From contig NZ_CP163518.1 of assembly GCF_041080625.1 (NCBI RefSeq), positions 6,627,501-6,691,500 of the forward strand: a stretch of 64,000 nucleotides of DNA, read 5' to 3'. Positions 35,445 to 43,488 of the stretch are shown here, piece by piece. Both the position numbers and the translations under genes were made by a program. The notes beneath the pieces are model-generated. The model made no database searches. It was not told the origin of the DNA and was given only the letters and a program-made list of their open reading frames with translations. How positions within the stretch are numbered: the stretch's first letter is position 1; the number at the start of each line of letters is the position of its first letter. The DNA comes from Streptomyces sp. CG1. Its GTDB lineage: Bacteria > Actinomycetota > Actinomycetes > Streptomycetales > Streptomycetaceae.

Positions 35445-37055
35445 TCACAGCGGTGTACGGCGGACGGACCTGCCCGCGAGCACGTCCGTCCGCTTGCCGT
35501 CCTCGATGACGAACCGGCCGTCGACCAGGACGTACGGGATCCCGGTGGGAAGCGTGCGGGGCGCGGCGAAGGTCGCGCCGGGCGCCACCGTCTCCGGGTC
35601 GAACAGCACCAGGTCGGCCCGGTACCCCTCGCGCACCAGACCGCGGTCCGGCAGGCGCAGCCGGGCCGCGGGCCGTGCGGTGAGGTGGGCGACGCACTCC
35701 TCCAGGGAGAGGATCCCCAACTCCCGTACATAGTGGCCGAGATAGCGCGGGAAGGTGCCGTAGGCGCGCGGGTGCGGCTTGTCGCCCTGGAGGATGCCGT
35801 CGGAGCCGCCGGTGTGACCGCGGTGCCGCATGATCGTGCGGACGTTGTCCTCGTGGCCGACGTGCTGGAGGATCGTCGTACCGAGCCGGTCCGTCAGCAG
35901 CAGCTGCCGGGCGGTGTCCCAGGGGATCTCGCCGCGCGTCTGCGCCGCCTCCCGCACCGTACGGCCCACGAACTCGGCCAGCGCCGGATCCGAGACGCCG
36001 GAGATCTCGATCGTCTCCCACTCCACCGGCACGCCGTGGCAGCCGTCCGAGCCGGTCACCTCCAGGTCGTGCCGGATCCGCTCGGCCGTCGCCGGGTCGG
36101 TGAGCCGGGCCAGGATCTCCGCCGGGCCGCCCTCGCTCGCCCAGCTCGGCAGCAGCGCGGCCAGGGTGGTGCAGCCCGGGGTGTAGGGATAGGTGTCCAG
36201 CGTGATGTCCGCGCCGGTGTTCAGGGCCCGGTCCAGCAGCGCGAGCAGCTCGGGCGCCCGGCCCTCGTTCACGCCGAAGTTCATCGTCGCGTGGGCCAGG
36301 TGCAGCGGACAGTCGGCCTCCCGGGTGAGATCGACCATCTCGGCGTACGCCTCCAGGGCGCCGGCGCCGTAGGAGCGGTGGTGCGGGCAGTAGTAGCCGC
36401 CGTACGACGCCACCACCCGGCACAGTTCGGTCAGTTCGGCATCCGGGGCGTACATGCCGGGCGTGTACGTCAGCCCGGACGACAGCCCGACCGCGCCCTG
36501 CTCCATCCCCTCCGCCACCAACTGCCGCATCCGGTCCAGCTCTTCGGAGGTCGCCGGGCGGTCCTCCCAGCCGACGGCGAGCGCGCGGACGGTGCCCTGC
36601 GGGATGAGATAGGCCGCGTTGACGGCGATGCCCCGGTCCAGCCGGTCCAGATACTCGCCGACCGAGCGCCAGTCGAAGTCGAGGTCGTCGCCGTACCCGT
36701 TCCACCCGGTGATCGCCCGCCGCACCTCCTCCCGAGTGCGGTCGTCCACCGGCGCGTACGACAGCCCGTCCTGGCCGAGGACCTCCAGTGTGACCCCCTG
36801 CGCGGCCTTCGCGCTGTGGTCCGGGTCGCGCAGCAGGGCGAGGTCGGAGTGGGCGTGCATGTCGATGAAGCCGGGGGAGAGGACCAGGCCCTCGGCATCC
36901 ACCTCGCGCACGGCACGCGGTCGTTGGCACCCGGCCGCGGCCGCCTCCTTGACGATCGAGACGATCCGCCCGCCGTCGAGGACGACGTCGGCCCGGTACG
37001 ACGCATCGCCGCTGCCGTCGACGACGTCGGCGTCCCGGATGACCAGGTCCTCCAT
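35445..37055 (-). CDS. N-acyl-D-amino-acid deacylase (D-aminoacylase)
   Basis: This 536-residue amidohydrolase releases D-amino acids from N-acyl derivatives. The amidohydrolase motif FIDMHAHSDLALL supplies the HxH metal ligands; further conserved regions are GQDGLSYAP, GAVGLSSGLTYTPGMYA and HHRSYG. The C-terminal beta-domain ends in YVLVDGRFVIEDGK. The ATG at 37055 is chosen because AGGGAGG precedes it; ten extra codons upstream are unlikely. It lies 41 bp after the PLP deaminase gene on the same strand, so both are probably one operon. Confidence 0.9.
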   Translation of the reverse strand: MEDLVIRDADVVDGSGDASYRADVVLDGGRIVSIVKEAAAAGCQRPRAVREVDAEGLVLSPGFIDMHAHSDLALLRDPDHSAKAAQGVTLEVLGQDGLSYAPVDDRTREEVRRAITGWNGYGDDLDFDWRSVGEYLDRLDRGIAVNAAYLIPQGTVRALAVGWEDRPATSEELDRMRQLVAEGMEQGAVGLSSGLTYTPGMYAPDAELTELCRVVASYGGYYCPHHRSYGAGALEAYAEMVDLTREADCPLHLAHATMNFGVNEGRAPELLALLDRALNTGADITLDTYPYTPGCTTLAALLPSWASEGGPAEILARLTDPATAERIRHDLEVTGSDGCHGVPVEWETIEISGVSDPALAEFVGRTVREAAQTRGEIPWDTARQLLLTDRLGTTILQHVGHEDNVRTIMRHRGHTGGSDGILQGDKPHPRAYGTFPRYLGHYVRELGILSLEECVAHLTARPAARLRLPDRGLVREGYRADLVLFDPETVAPGATFAAPRTLPTGIPYVLVDGRFVIEDGKRTDVLAGRSVRRTPL

Positions 37056-37095
37056 GTCCGCCTCCCTTTCCCCGGCTCCTGGCATTCCCCGGCTG

Positions 37096-38370
37096 CTAGA
37101 AGAACGTACGGATGTAGTCGACGACCGTCCCGTCCGCCTCCGCCACCGGGATCAGCTGCCACTTGTCGAAGGACGTGCACGGGTGGGACAGCCCGAGGCC
37201 GATCCAGTCGCCGACCTCGATGTCCGCGCCGGGGCCGGTGCGCAGCCACAGGTGCTGGTCGGACAGGGCGCTCACCTCGATCCTGGTGGCCGGGTGCTCC
37301 GTACCGTCCCGGCGTACCACCTGGACGACGGGCAGGTCCAGGTCGTAGGCGGCGTCCCGCTTGCCCGCGTTGACGAAGGCCTGGTCGGCCGAGGGGCGCG
37401 AGACGACCTGCGCCCACAGCCGGAAGGCGGGCTCCAGGGCACCCTCCTCGGGTACCCGGTTGAACGGGGTGAGCCTGCTGTAGTGCACGTCGTCGTGCGA
37501 GACGTAGGCGCCGGAGCGCAGCAGCTTCAGGACGGGCAGCGACAGGCCGGGGATCCGGGCGAACACGTCGGCGACCGCGTCGAACCACTCGCTGCCGCCG
37601 GCGCTCACCACGATCTCGTCGGCGTCCGCGAAGAGCCCCGCCTTGTCGAACTCGACAGCGAGCGTGACCAGCCGGGACAGCCACTCGCCCACCAGCTCCG
37701 GGTCGGCGCCGGGTACCTGGGCCTCGTAGCCCGCGACGCCGACGAGCCGCAGAGACCCGGAGCCGGTCACGGCATCGGCGACGGCCCGGGCGTCCGCCTC
37801 CGTGCGCACGCCGGTACGGGCGCCGTCCCCGGCGCCCAGTTCGACGACGACGTCGACGGGCCGGGCGGAGCCCTGGAGCGCGGAGTCCATCAGCTCGACG
37901 CCGCGCACGGAGTCGACGTAGCAGACGAACCGGAAGGCGGGGTCGGCGGCGAGTTCCCCGGCGATCCACCGCAGCGCCGAGGCGTCCACCAGTTCATTGG
38001 CGAGGAAGACCCGCTGGATGCCGAACGCCCGGGCGACGCGCACCTGGTGGGGCACCGCCAGGGTGATCCCCCAGGCGCCGTGCTCGATCTGGCGGTGGAA
38101 GAGCTGCGGTGCCATGGAGGTCTTGCCGTGCGGGGCGAAGACGAGACCGTGCCGGGCGGTGTACGTCTCCATGAGCGCGAGGTTGTGCTCCAGGCGCTCG
38201 GCGGACAGGGCGAGGACGGGCGTGGTGAAGCCGTCGGCCTCGCGGAAGAGGTTGCGGCGCTGGGCGGCCAGTTCGCCGACGGTGAGGCCGTCGGCGTCCG
38301 GCGGGAGGCCCTTGAAGCGGTGGTCGACGCGTTCCTCGGCCAGCCGGGCGAGCGCTTCGCTGCTGCTCAT
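37096..38370 (-). CDS. PLP-dependent amino-acid deaminase / D-serine dehydratase-like (alanine racemase-fold)
   Basis: This 424-residue enzyme of fold type III has an N-terminal alanine-racemase barrel with the PLP lysine in FAPHGKTSMAPQL (Lys83), VELGAGDGARTGVR, and a C-terminal D-serine-dehydratase-like beta-domain. The latter holds SALSDQHLWL and LGLSHPCTSFDKW, the His-Cys pair that binds zinc in D-serine dehydratases. Deamination of D-serine, D-threonine or related amino acids yields a 2-oxo acid via an enamine. Co-transcription with D-aminoacylase and the nearby RidA gene supports that reading. Confidence 0.88.
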   Translation of the reverse strand: MSSSEALARLAEERVDHRFKGLPPDADGLTVGELAAQRRNLFREADGFTTPVLALSAERLEHNLALMETYTARHGLVFAPHGKTSMAPQLFHRQIEHGAWGITLAVPHQVRVARAFGIQRVFLANELVDASALRWIAGELAADPAFRFVCYVDSVRGVELMDSALQGSARPVDVVVELGAGDGARTGVRTEADARAVADAVTGSGSLRLVGVAGYEAQVPGADPELVGEWLSRLVTLAVEFDKAGLFADADEIVVSAGGSEWFDAVADVFARIPGLSLPVLKLLRSGAYVSHDDVHYSRLTPFNRVPEEGALEPAFRLWAQVVSRPSADQAFVNAGKRDAAYDLDLPVVQVVRRDGTEHPATRIEVSALSDQHLWLRTGPGADIEVGDWIGLGLSHPCTSFDKWQLIPVAEADGTVVDYIRTFF

Positions 38371-38390
38371 GGAGCCCCTCTCTCAGCGCG

Positions 38391-38405
38391 TTGCATTCTC
38401 TGCAA
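38391..38405. promoter_or_regulatory. Candidate IclR operator between deaminase and kinase operons
   Basis: TTGCA-TTCTC-TGCAA is a perfect inverted repeat in the divergent region, with another TTGCA at 38412. IclR regulators bind short palindromes of this size, and one is encoded in the downstream operon; the link is inferred. Confidence 0.45.
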
Positions 38406-38537
38406 CAGTCATTGCATGTATTGCTATGTGGTGTCTAGCATCTCGCCCACACCGGGTCAACGGAGCCGTCGCCCGGTCACCGGACAGGAGCCATCATCAA
38501 CGACGCTGCTTACGTCTCGATCGTTGCGCACGACCGC

Positions 38538-39572
38538 GTGGACGTCGTGGCGCTCGGCGAGTCCATGGTCACCTTTCTGCCCAGCCGGCCGGGCCGCCTC
38601 GCGGACGTGCCGTCCTTCGACCGCGCGATCGGCGGCGCCGAGTCCAACACGGCCTGCGTGCTGGCCGCCGCCGGGCACTCCGCGCGGTGGGTCGGCCGGG
38701 TGGGCGCGGACGGCTTCGGTGAGCACCTGCTGGAGCGGATCGCCGCGTACGGCGTCGACGTCTCGTCGGTCGACCGGGACCCGGTCCGGCCCACGGGCGT
38801 GTACTTCCGCACGGCCGGCGACCGGGGCACGGGTGCGCACGAGGTCGCGTACTACCGGGCGGGTTCGGCGGCCTCGGCGATGAGCGCCGAGAACGTGGAC
38901 CTCACGGCGGTGCGGGCGGGGCGGGTACTGCATCTGTCGGGCATCACGGCAGCGCTGTCGGCCGGGTGCCGCGACCTGCTGCACGAACTGACGGCTCCCC
39001 GCCCGGGGCGCCCCCTGCTGTCCTTCGACGTGAACCACCGGCCGGGCCTGTGGCGTGATTCCGGCGGCCCGCTGGTGCTGCTGGAGCTGGCCCGGCGGGC
39101 GGACGTGGTGTTCGTGGGGGAGGACGAGGCGGCGGAGGCGTGGGGGATCACGGGGGGTCCGGAGGCGATCAGAGAGGCGCTGCCGGAGCCGGCGGTGTTG
39201 GTGGTGAAGGAGGGCGCGAAGGGGGCCACGGCGTTCGAAGATGTGGCGCAGGCTGACGCGGACGGCACCCCGCCGGCCGTCTTCGAACCGGCCCTGAGCG
39301 TGGACGTCGTAGCCACCACCGGCGCCGGGGACGCCTTCGCCGCGGGCTTCCTCTCCGGCACCCTCCGCAACCTCCCCCTGCGGGCCCGCCTCCGGTACGG
39401 CCACCTCTTCGCCGCCGCGGCCCTCACCACCCCCGGCGACCTGGCCACGCCCCCCAGCCGGGACCACGCCGACCGCCTGACCGCTCTGGACGACACCGCA
39501 TGGGGGAGACTTCGACTCGCCCCCGGCTGGACGCAGGCCGAGCGGGCCACCGAGGAGGCGAACACCCCATGA
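38538..39572 (+). CDS. PfkB-family sugar kinase (2-keto-3-deoxygluconate kinase-like)
   Basis: This 344-residue kinase has the family motifs GGAESNTACVLAAAG near the N-terminus and TTGAGDAFAAGF with catalytic Asp265 near the C-terminus. ALGESMVTFLPSRPG resembles KDG kinases. A GTG at 38538 is the only good in-frame start. It has no clear ribosome binding site and gives an unusually short N-terminus. An AGGAG at about 38486-38490 sits before in-frame ATC codons, raising the possibility of an unusual start or a lost ATG. It overlaps the IclR gene (ATGA). Confidence 0.82.
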   Translation: MDVVALGESMVTFLPSRPGRLADVPSFDRAIGGAESNTACVLAAAGHSARWVGRVGADGFGEHLLERIAAYGVDVSSVDRDPVRPTGVYFRTAGDRGTGAHEVAYYRAGSAASAMSAENVDLTAVRAGRVLHLSGITAALSAGCRDLLHELTAPRPGRPLLSFDVNHRPGLWRDSGGPLVLLELARRADVVFVGEDEAAEAWGITGGPEAIREALPEPAVLVVKEGAKGATAFEDVAQADADGTPPAVFEPALSVDVVATTGAGDAFAAGFLSGTLRNLPLRARLRYGHLFAAAALTTPGDLATPPSRDHADRLTALDDTAWGRLRLAPGWTQAERATEEANTP

Positions 39573-40333
39573 GTCAGACCGTCGACCGCGCCCTGAGCAT
39601 CCTGCCGCTGCTCGCGGAGGGCCCCGCCGACCTCGGCCAGGTCGCCGACCGCCTGGGTGTGCACAAATCAACGGCACTCCGCCTCCTGCGCACCCTGCAC
39701 GAGCACGGCCTGGTCTACCGCCAGTCCGACCAGCGCTACCGCCTCGGCGCCCGCCTCTTCGCCCTCGCCCAGGAGGCGATGGAGAACCTCGACATCCGCG
39801 AGATCGCCCACCCCCACCTCGTACGGCTGAACGAGGCCTGCGGCCACACCGTGCACCTCGCCGTGTACGAGGAGGGCGAGGTCCTCTACATCGACAAGGT
39901 GGAGAGCCGCTACCCGGTCCGCATGTACTCGCGGATCGGCAAGCCCGTCGCCATCACGGTCGCGGCCGTCGCCAAACTCCTCCTCGCCGACCTCCCCGAA
40001 CCCGAGCGCCACGCCCTCGCGGACAAGCTCGACTACCCCCTGTACACGGCCCGTTCAACTCCCAACGCCCCCGCATTCCTGCGGGAGTTGGAGAAGGTCC
40101 GCGAACAGGGCTGGGCCACCGACCTCGGTGGCCACGAGGAGTCCATCAACTGCGTCGCCGCGCCCATCCGCGGCGCCGACGGCCGGGTGGTCGCCGCGAT
40201 GTCGGTGTCCGCGCCGAACGTCGTCGTCACCGGCGAGGAACTCCTCACCCTGCTCCCGCAGGTCCGCCGTACCGCGGACGCGATCAGCGGTGAGTACTCC
40301 GGAAGAACACCGATCAAGGAAGCCGGCAACTGA
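39569..40333 (+). CDS. IclR-family transcriptional regulator
   Basis: This 254-residue protein has an N-terminal winged helix (DLGQVADRLGVHKSTALRLLRTLHEHGLVYR) and a C-terminal effector domain with GHTVHLAVYEEGEVLYIDKVES and ESINCVAAPIRG. The ATG at 39569 overlaps the kinase stop and the TGA overlaps the ATG of the RidA gene, so all three are coupled. It is the natural local regulator of the kinase operon and possibly of the divergent D-amino-acid genes. Confidence 0.93.
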   Translation: MSQTVDRALSILPLLAEGPADLGQVADRLGVHKSTALRLLRTLHEHGLVYRQSDQRYRLGARLFALAQEAMENLDIREIAHPHLVRLNEACGHTVHLAVYEEGEVLYIDKVESRYPVRMYSRIGKPVAITVAAVAKLLLADLPEPERHALADKLDYPLYTARSTPNAPAFLRELEKVREQGWATDLGGHEESINCVAAPIRGADGRVVAAMSVSAPNVVVTGEELLTLLPQVRRTADAISGEYSGRTPIKEAGN

Positions 40334-40743
40334 TGACCGAGAAGACCGCCCTCACCCCGAAGACCCACACCACCCCGCCCGCGAAGTTCTCGCACGGTGT
40401 GAAGAAGGGCAACATCCTCCAGGTCGCCGGCCAGGTCGGGTTCCTGCCCGCCGGGGACGGCAAGCCCCCGACGCCGGCCGGTCCCACCCTGCGCGAGCAG
40501 ACCCTGCAGACCCTCGCCAACGTCAGGGCGATCCTCGAAGAGGGCGGCGCGGGCTGGGACGACGTGATGATGATCCGCGTCTATCTGACGGACGTGGACC
40601 ACTTCGCCGAGATGAACGACATCTACAACGCCTACTTCGAGGAGCAGGGCCTCACCCAGCCGCCCGCCGCCCGGACCACGGTCTACGTCGGACTCCCGGC
40701 CGGCCTCCTCATCGAGATCGACGCGCTCGCCGTGCTCGGCTGA
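40333..40743 (+). CDS. RidA-family enamine/imine deaminase
   Basis: This 136-residue protein of the YjgF/RidA fold hydrolyses reactive enamines such as 2-aminoacrylate to 2-oxo acids, protecting PLP enzymes. Features are GKKGNILQVAGQVG-like N-terminal strands, TLQTLANVRAILEEGGAGWDDV and the conserved Arg in PPAARTTVYVGLP that binds the carboxylate. It starts within the IclR stop (TGATG). Its position next to a PLP deaminase that makes such intermediates is functionally meaningful. Confidence 0.92.
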   Translation: MTEKTALTPKTHTTPPAKFSHGVKKGNILQVAGQVGFLPAGDGKPPTPAGPTLREQTLQTLANVRAILEEGGAGWDDVMMIRVYLTDVDHFAEMNDIYNAYFEEQGLTQPPAARTTVYVGLPAGLLIEIDALAVLG

Positions 40744-40857
40744 CGGCCAGTCAACTCCCGCACTCCGTACGTCTGTCACGGCCCGGCGCCTTCCGGGGTG
40801 CCGTGCCGCGCTCCCCCCTACCCAGAAGCAGGATGCATTCAAGAAGAGGACCCCCGT

Positions 40858-42339
40858 ATGTCCTACTACGTTGTCGCAGCCACCCCCACCGCACCGCCAC
40901 CACCCCACACCGGAGGCCTGCTCCTCCTCCTGGACGGCACCCCCGGCCTCCTCATGGTCGCAGCACTGGGCATAGCCCTCCTCCTCTTCCTGATCATCAA
41001 GGTCAGGCTCCAGCCCTTCGTGGCCCTCCTCGCCGTCTCCATAGCCGTGGGCCTGCTGGCCGGCCTGTCGGTCACCGAACTCTTCGGCACGGTCCAGCGC
41101 TCCGACGCCGTCTCCACCATCGAGTCCGGCATGGGCGGCATCCTCGGCCACGTCGCGATCATCATCGGCCTCGGCACGATGCTCGGCGCGATCCTGGAGG
41201 TGAGCGGCGGAGCGGAAGTGCTGGCCACCCGCCTCCTGTCTCTCTTCGGAGAGAAGCGCGCCCCACTCGCCATGGGCCTGACGGGCCTGATCTTCGGCAT
41301 CCCGGTCTTCTTCGACGTGGGTATCTTCGTCCTGGCCCCGCTGGTCTACGCGGCGGCGAAGCGCGGCGGCAAGTCGGTCCTGCTCTACTGCCTGCCCCTG
41401 CTGGCGGGCTTGTCGATGACCCACGCCTTCCTGCCGCCGCACCCCGGCCCGGTGGCGGCCGCCGGTCTCCTCCACGTCCAGCTCGGCTGGGTCGTCCTCA
41501 TGGGCATCGTCTGCGGCATCCCGGCCGTGCTGGCCGCCTGGGCGTTCTCGGCCTGGATCGGACAGCGGATCTTCGTCGCCGTACCCCAGGACATGGTCGA
41601 GGCGGCGGAGGAGGCGAAGCGGGCGGTGGTGGCCGAGCAGCGCGCGCAGGGCGTGGAGCCGCAGGAGAGGCCGGTACCGCTGGGCACGGTGTTGCTCATC
41701 ATCGGAACGCCCCTGATCCTCATCCTGGCCGCGACCTTCTCCTCGATCGCCCTGGACCCGTCTCCCGCCCGCTCGGTCCTGGAGTTCTTCGGCAGCCCGT
41801 TCGTGGCCCTGACGCTGGCCCTGCTCCTGGCGTACTGGCTGCTGGGGCTCCGCCGCGGCTGGTCCCGCAAGTCCCTGGAAACGGTCTCCACTTCATCCCT
41901 GAAGCCGGTGGGCAACATCCTGCTGGTGGTCGGCGCGGGCGGGATCTTCGGCGCGGTGCTGAAGGCGAGCGGGGTCGCCCAGGCGTTGTCGGACACGTTC
42001 CACGGCGTGGGCCTGCCGGTGATCGTGCTCTCCTACCTGATCTCGCTGGTCCTGCGGGTGGCCCAGGGCTCGGCGACGGTGGCGATCGTGACGACGGCGG
42101 GCATCGTGGCCCCGCTCCTGACGGAGGGCGACCACTCCCAGCCGTTCGTGGCCCTGGTCATCATGGCCATCTCGGCGGGCTCCATCTTCGCCTCGCACGT
42201 CAACGACGGAGGCTTCTGGATGGTGGCGAAGTACTTCGGCATCAGCGAACGCGACACCCTGAAGACCTGGACGGTCCTGGAGTCGGTGCTGTCGGTGGCG
42301 GGCTTCGCGGTGGCGGCGTTGGTGAGTGTGTTCGTGTGA
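40858..42339 (+). CDS. GntP-family permease (gluconate / D-serine type)
   Basis: This 493-residue inner-membrane carrier has about twelve hydrophobic segments and GntP motifs: GLGTMLGAILEVSGGAEVLA, FGIPVFFDVGIFVLAPL, THAFLPPHPGPVAAA, and HVNDGGFWMVAKYFG near the end. The family imports gluconate and relatives; E. coli DsdX of this family carries D-serine. With a KDG-like kinase and D-amino-acid enzymes nearby either substrate class is possible. The ATG at 40858 is preceded by GAAGAGGA. Confidence 0.92.
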   Translation: MSYYVVAATPTAPPPPHTGGLLLLLDGTPGLLMVAALGIALLLFLIIKVRLQPFVALLAVSIAVGLLAGLSVTELFGTVQRSDAVSTIESGMGGILGHVAIIIGLGTMLGAILEVSGGAEVLATRLLSLFGEKRAPLAMGLTGLIFGIPVFFDVGIFVLAPLVYAAAKRGGKSVLLYCLPLLAGLSMTHAFLPPHPGPVAAAGLLHVQLGWVVLMGIVCGIPAVLAAWAFSAWIGQRIFVAVPQDMVEAAEEAKRAVVAEQRAQGVEPQERPVPLGTVLLIIGTPLILILAATFSSIALDPSPARSVLEFFGSPFVALTLALLLAYWLLGLRRGWSRKSLETVSTSSLKPVGNILLVVGAGGIFGAVLKASGVAQALSDTFHGVGLPVIVLSYLISLVLRVAQGSATVAIVTTAGIVAPLLTEGDHSQPFVALVIMAISAGSIFASHVNDGGFWMVAKYFGISERDTLKTWTVLESVLSVAGFAVAALVSVFV

Positions 42340-42412
42340 ACGTGACGTGAGTGAAGCCGGGGATGGGCGGGCTGACTGGTTCCGGCACAGGGATGTCGTC
42401 CATACTGCCGCC

Positions 42413-42964
42413 GTGGAGCAGCGCATAGGAGCGAGCAGCAAGCCGTCCGAGGCCGAGCCGATGAAGGCCGAGCCCGTGACGGGCGCCGGTTTCGACCCGG
42501 CGTTCATCCCCGGACTCACGGTCCCGTCCCAGGCCAAGTCCGACGAGTCGGCGGGCGCCGAGGTGCCGGAGTCGTCGGAGCCGCAGGACGCGGAAGCGCC
42601 GGCACCGGCGGCGGCGTCGGCACCGTCGGAGGAGTCCTCGGCACCCACCGAGACCGAGGAGCCCACGGACGAGGCCGACGGCGGGCCGGTCTTCGAGGCG
42701 TCCGACCGGCGCGCGAGAATACTGGCCGACTGCAAGGGCGTCCGTCTCCGCCTGGACGAGGAGTCCTGCGAGTTCACCTGGGACGAGATCGCCGCGGTCG
42801 AGACGGAGTCCCCCCGCTTCGGCAAGCGCTACACGATCACGGTCCACACCCCGGACCGCCGCTGGTACCCGATCGAGATCGAGGCGACGTCCAGGACCTC
42901 CTTCAAGGAGTGGGACGAACACCTGGACGCGGTGCTGGACGCGTACTTCGAGGACGGCGACTGA
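42413..42964 (+). CDS. Hypothetical protein with disordered acidic N-terminus and small conserved C-terminal domain
   Basis: This 183-residue protein consists of an Ala/Pro/Glu-rich, probably disordered segment (residues about 20-105) and a compact C-terminal domain (ARILADCKGVRLRLDEES, FTWDEIAAVETESPRFGKR, EWDEHLDAVLDAYFEDGD) that looks like a PH-like beta-domain with a final helix. The GTG at 42413 is the likely start; no ribosome binding site is clear. Function unknown. Confidence 0.7.
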   Translation: MEQRIGASSKPSEAEPMKAEPVTGAGFDPAFIPGLTVPSQAKSDESAGAEVPESSEPQDAEAPAPAAASAPSEESSAPTETEEPTDEADGGPVFEASDRRARILADCKGVRLRLDEESCEFTWDEIAAVETESPRFGKRYTITVHTPDRRWYPIEIEATSRTSFKEWDEHLDAVLDAYFEDGD

Positions 42965-43434
42965 CCGCCGAGGAGTGAGCAGGTGGCCGTAGGACCGCCC
43001 GCTTGTCACGCGTGCGGGGCCGCGACTCCAGGTCGGTGATGCTGCCCGACATGATCGTCCGTACATGCTCGGTGATGTGCTCCGCGGGCCAGTCCCACCA
43101 GGCCACCGACAGCAGGCGGGCGATGTCCCGGTCGTCGTAGCGGGTGCGGATGAGGTGGGCCGGGTTGCCGCCGACGATGCCGTAGTCGGGTACGTCGCCG
43201 GTGACCACGGCGCCGGAGGCGATGATCGCGCCGTGGCCGATCCGTACGCCGGGCATCACCGTCGTGCCGTGGCCGAACCAGACGTCGTTGCCGACCACGG
43301 TGTCCGTGCCCAGCGCACAGAGGGTCGTCCGGGTCGTCGTAGTAGGAGTATTCCCCGACCTCGATCAGGGGGGACTTGAGCAGCGGTTTGAGCAGTACCA
43401 CCCGCGGCTGCCCGGGCATCGGATGGAGTCGAAA
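42903..43434 (-). pseudogene. Vat/CatB-type hexapeptide acetyltransferase, internally deleted
   Basis: The 5' part encodes FRLHPMPGQPRVVLLKPLL and EVGEYSYYDDPDDP, the N-terminus of a xenobiotic acetyltransferase (left-handed beta-helix) but without a start codon. Directly after DDP, near 43320, the frame shifts and the sequence resumes as CALGTDTVVGNDVWFGHGTT. The roughly 60 residues usually between these, including the catalytic-histidine loop, are gone. The remaining C-terminal half (IGHGAIIASGAVVTGDVPDY, AWWDWPAEHI) is well preserved and reads on into the neighbouring gene's end. No activity is expected. Confidence 0.8.
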
Positions 43435-43441
43435 TGACAAA

Positions 43442-43465
43442 GCCCGGGCCGCTGCGGGCCCGGGC
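43442..43465 (-). terminator. Chitinase terminator
   Basis: 9-bp stem GCCCGGGCC / GGCCCGGGC with a 6-nt loop, followed on the minus strand by TTTGTCATTT; it lies 24 bp after the chitinase stop. Confidence 0.85.
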
Positions 43466-43488
43466 CTCGTCACCAGCCGATTCTCATG

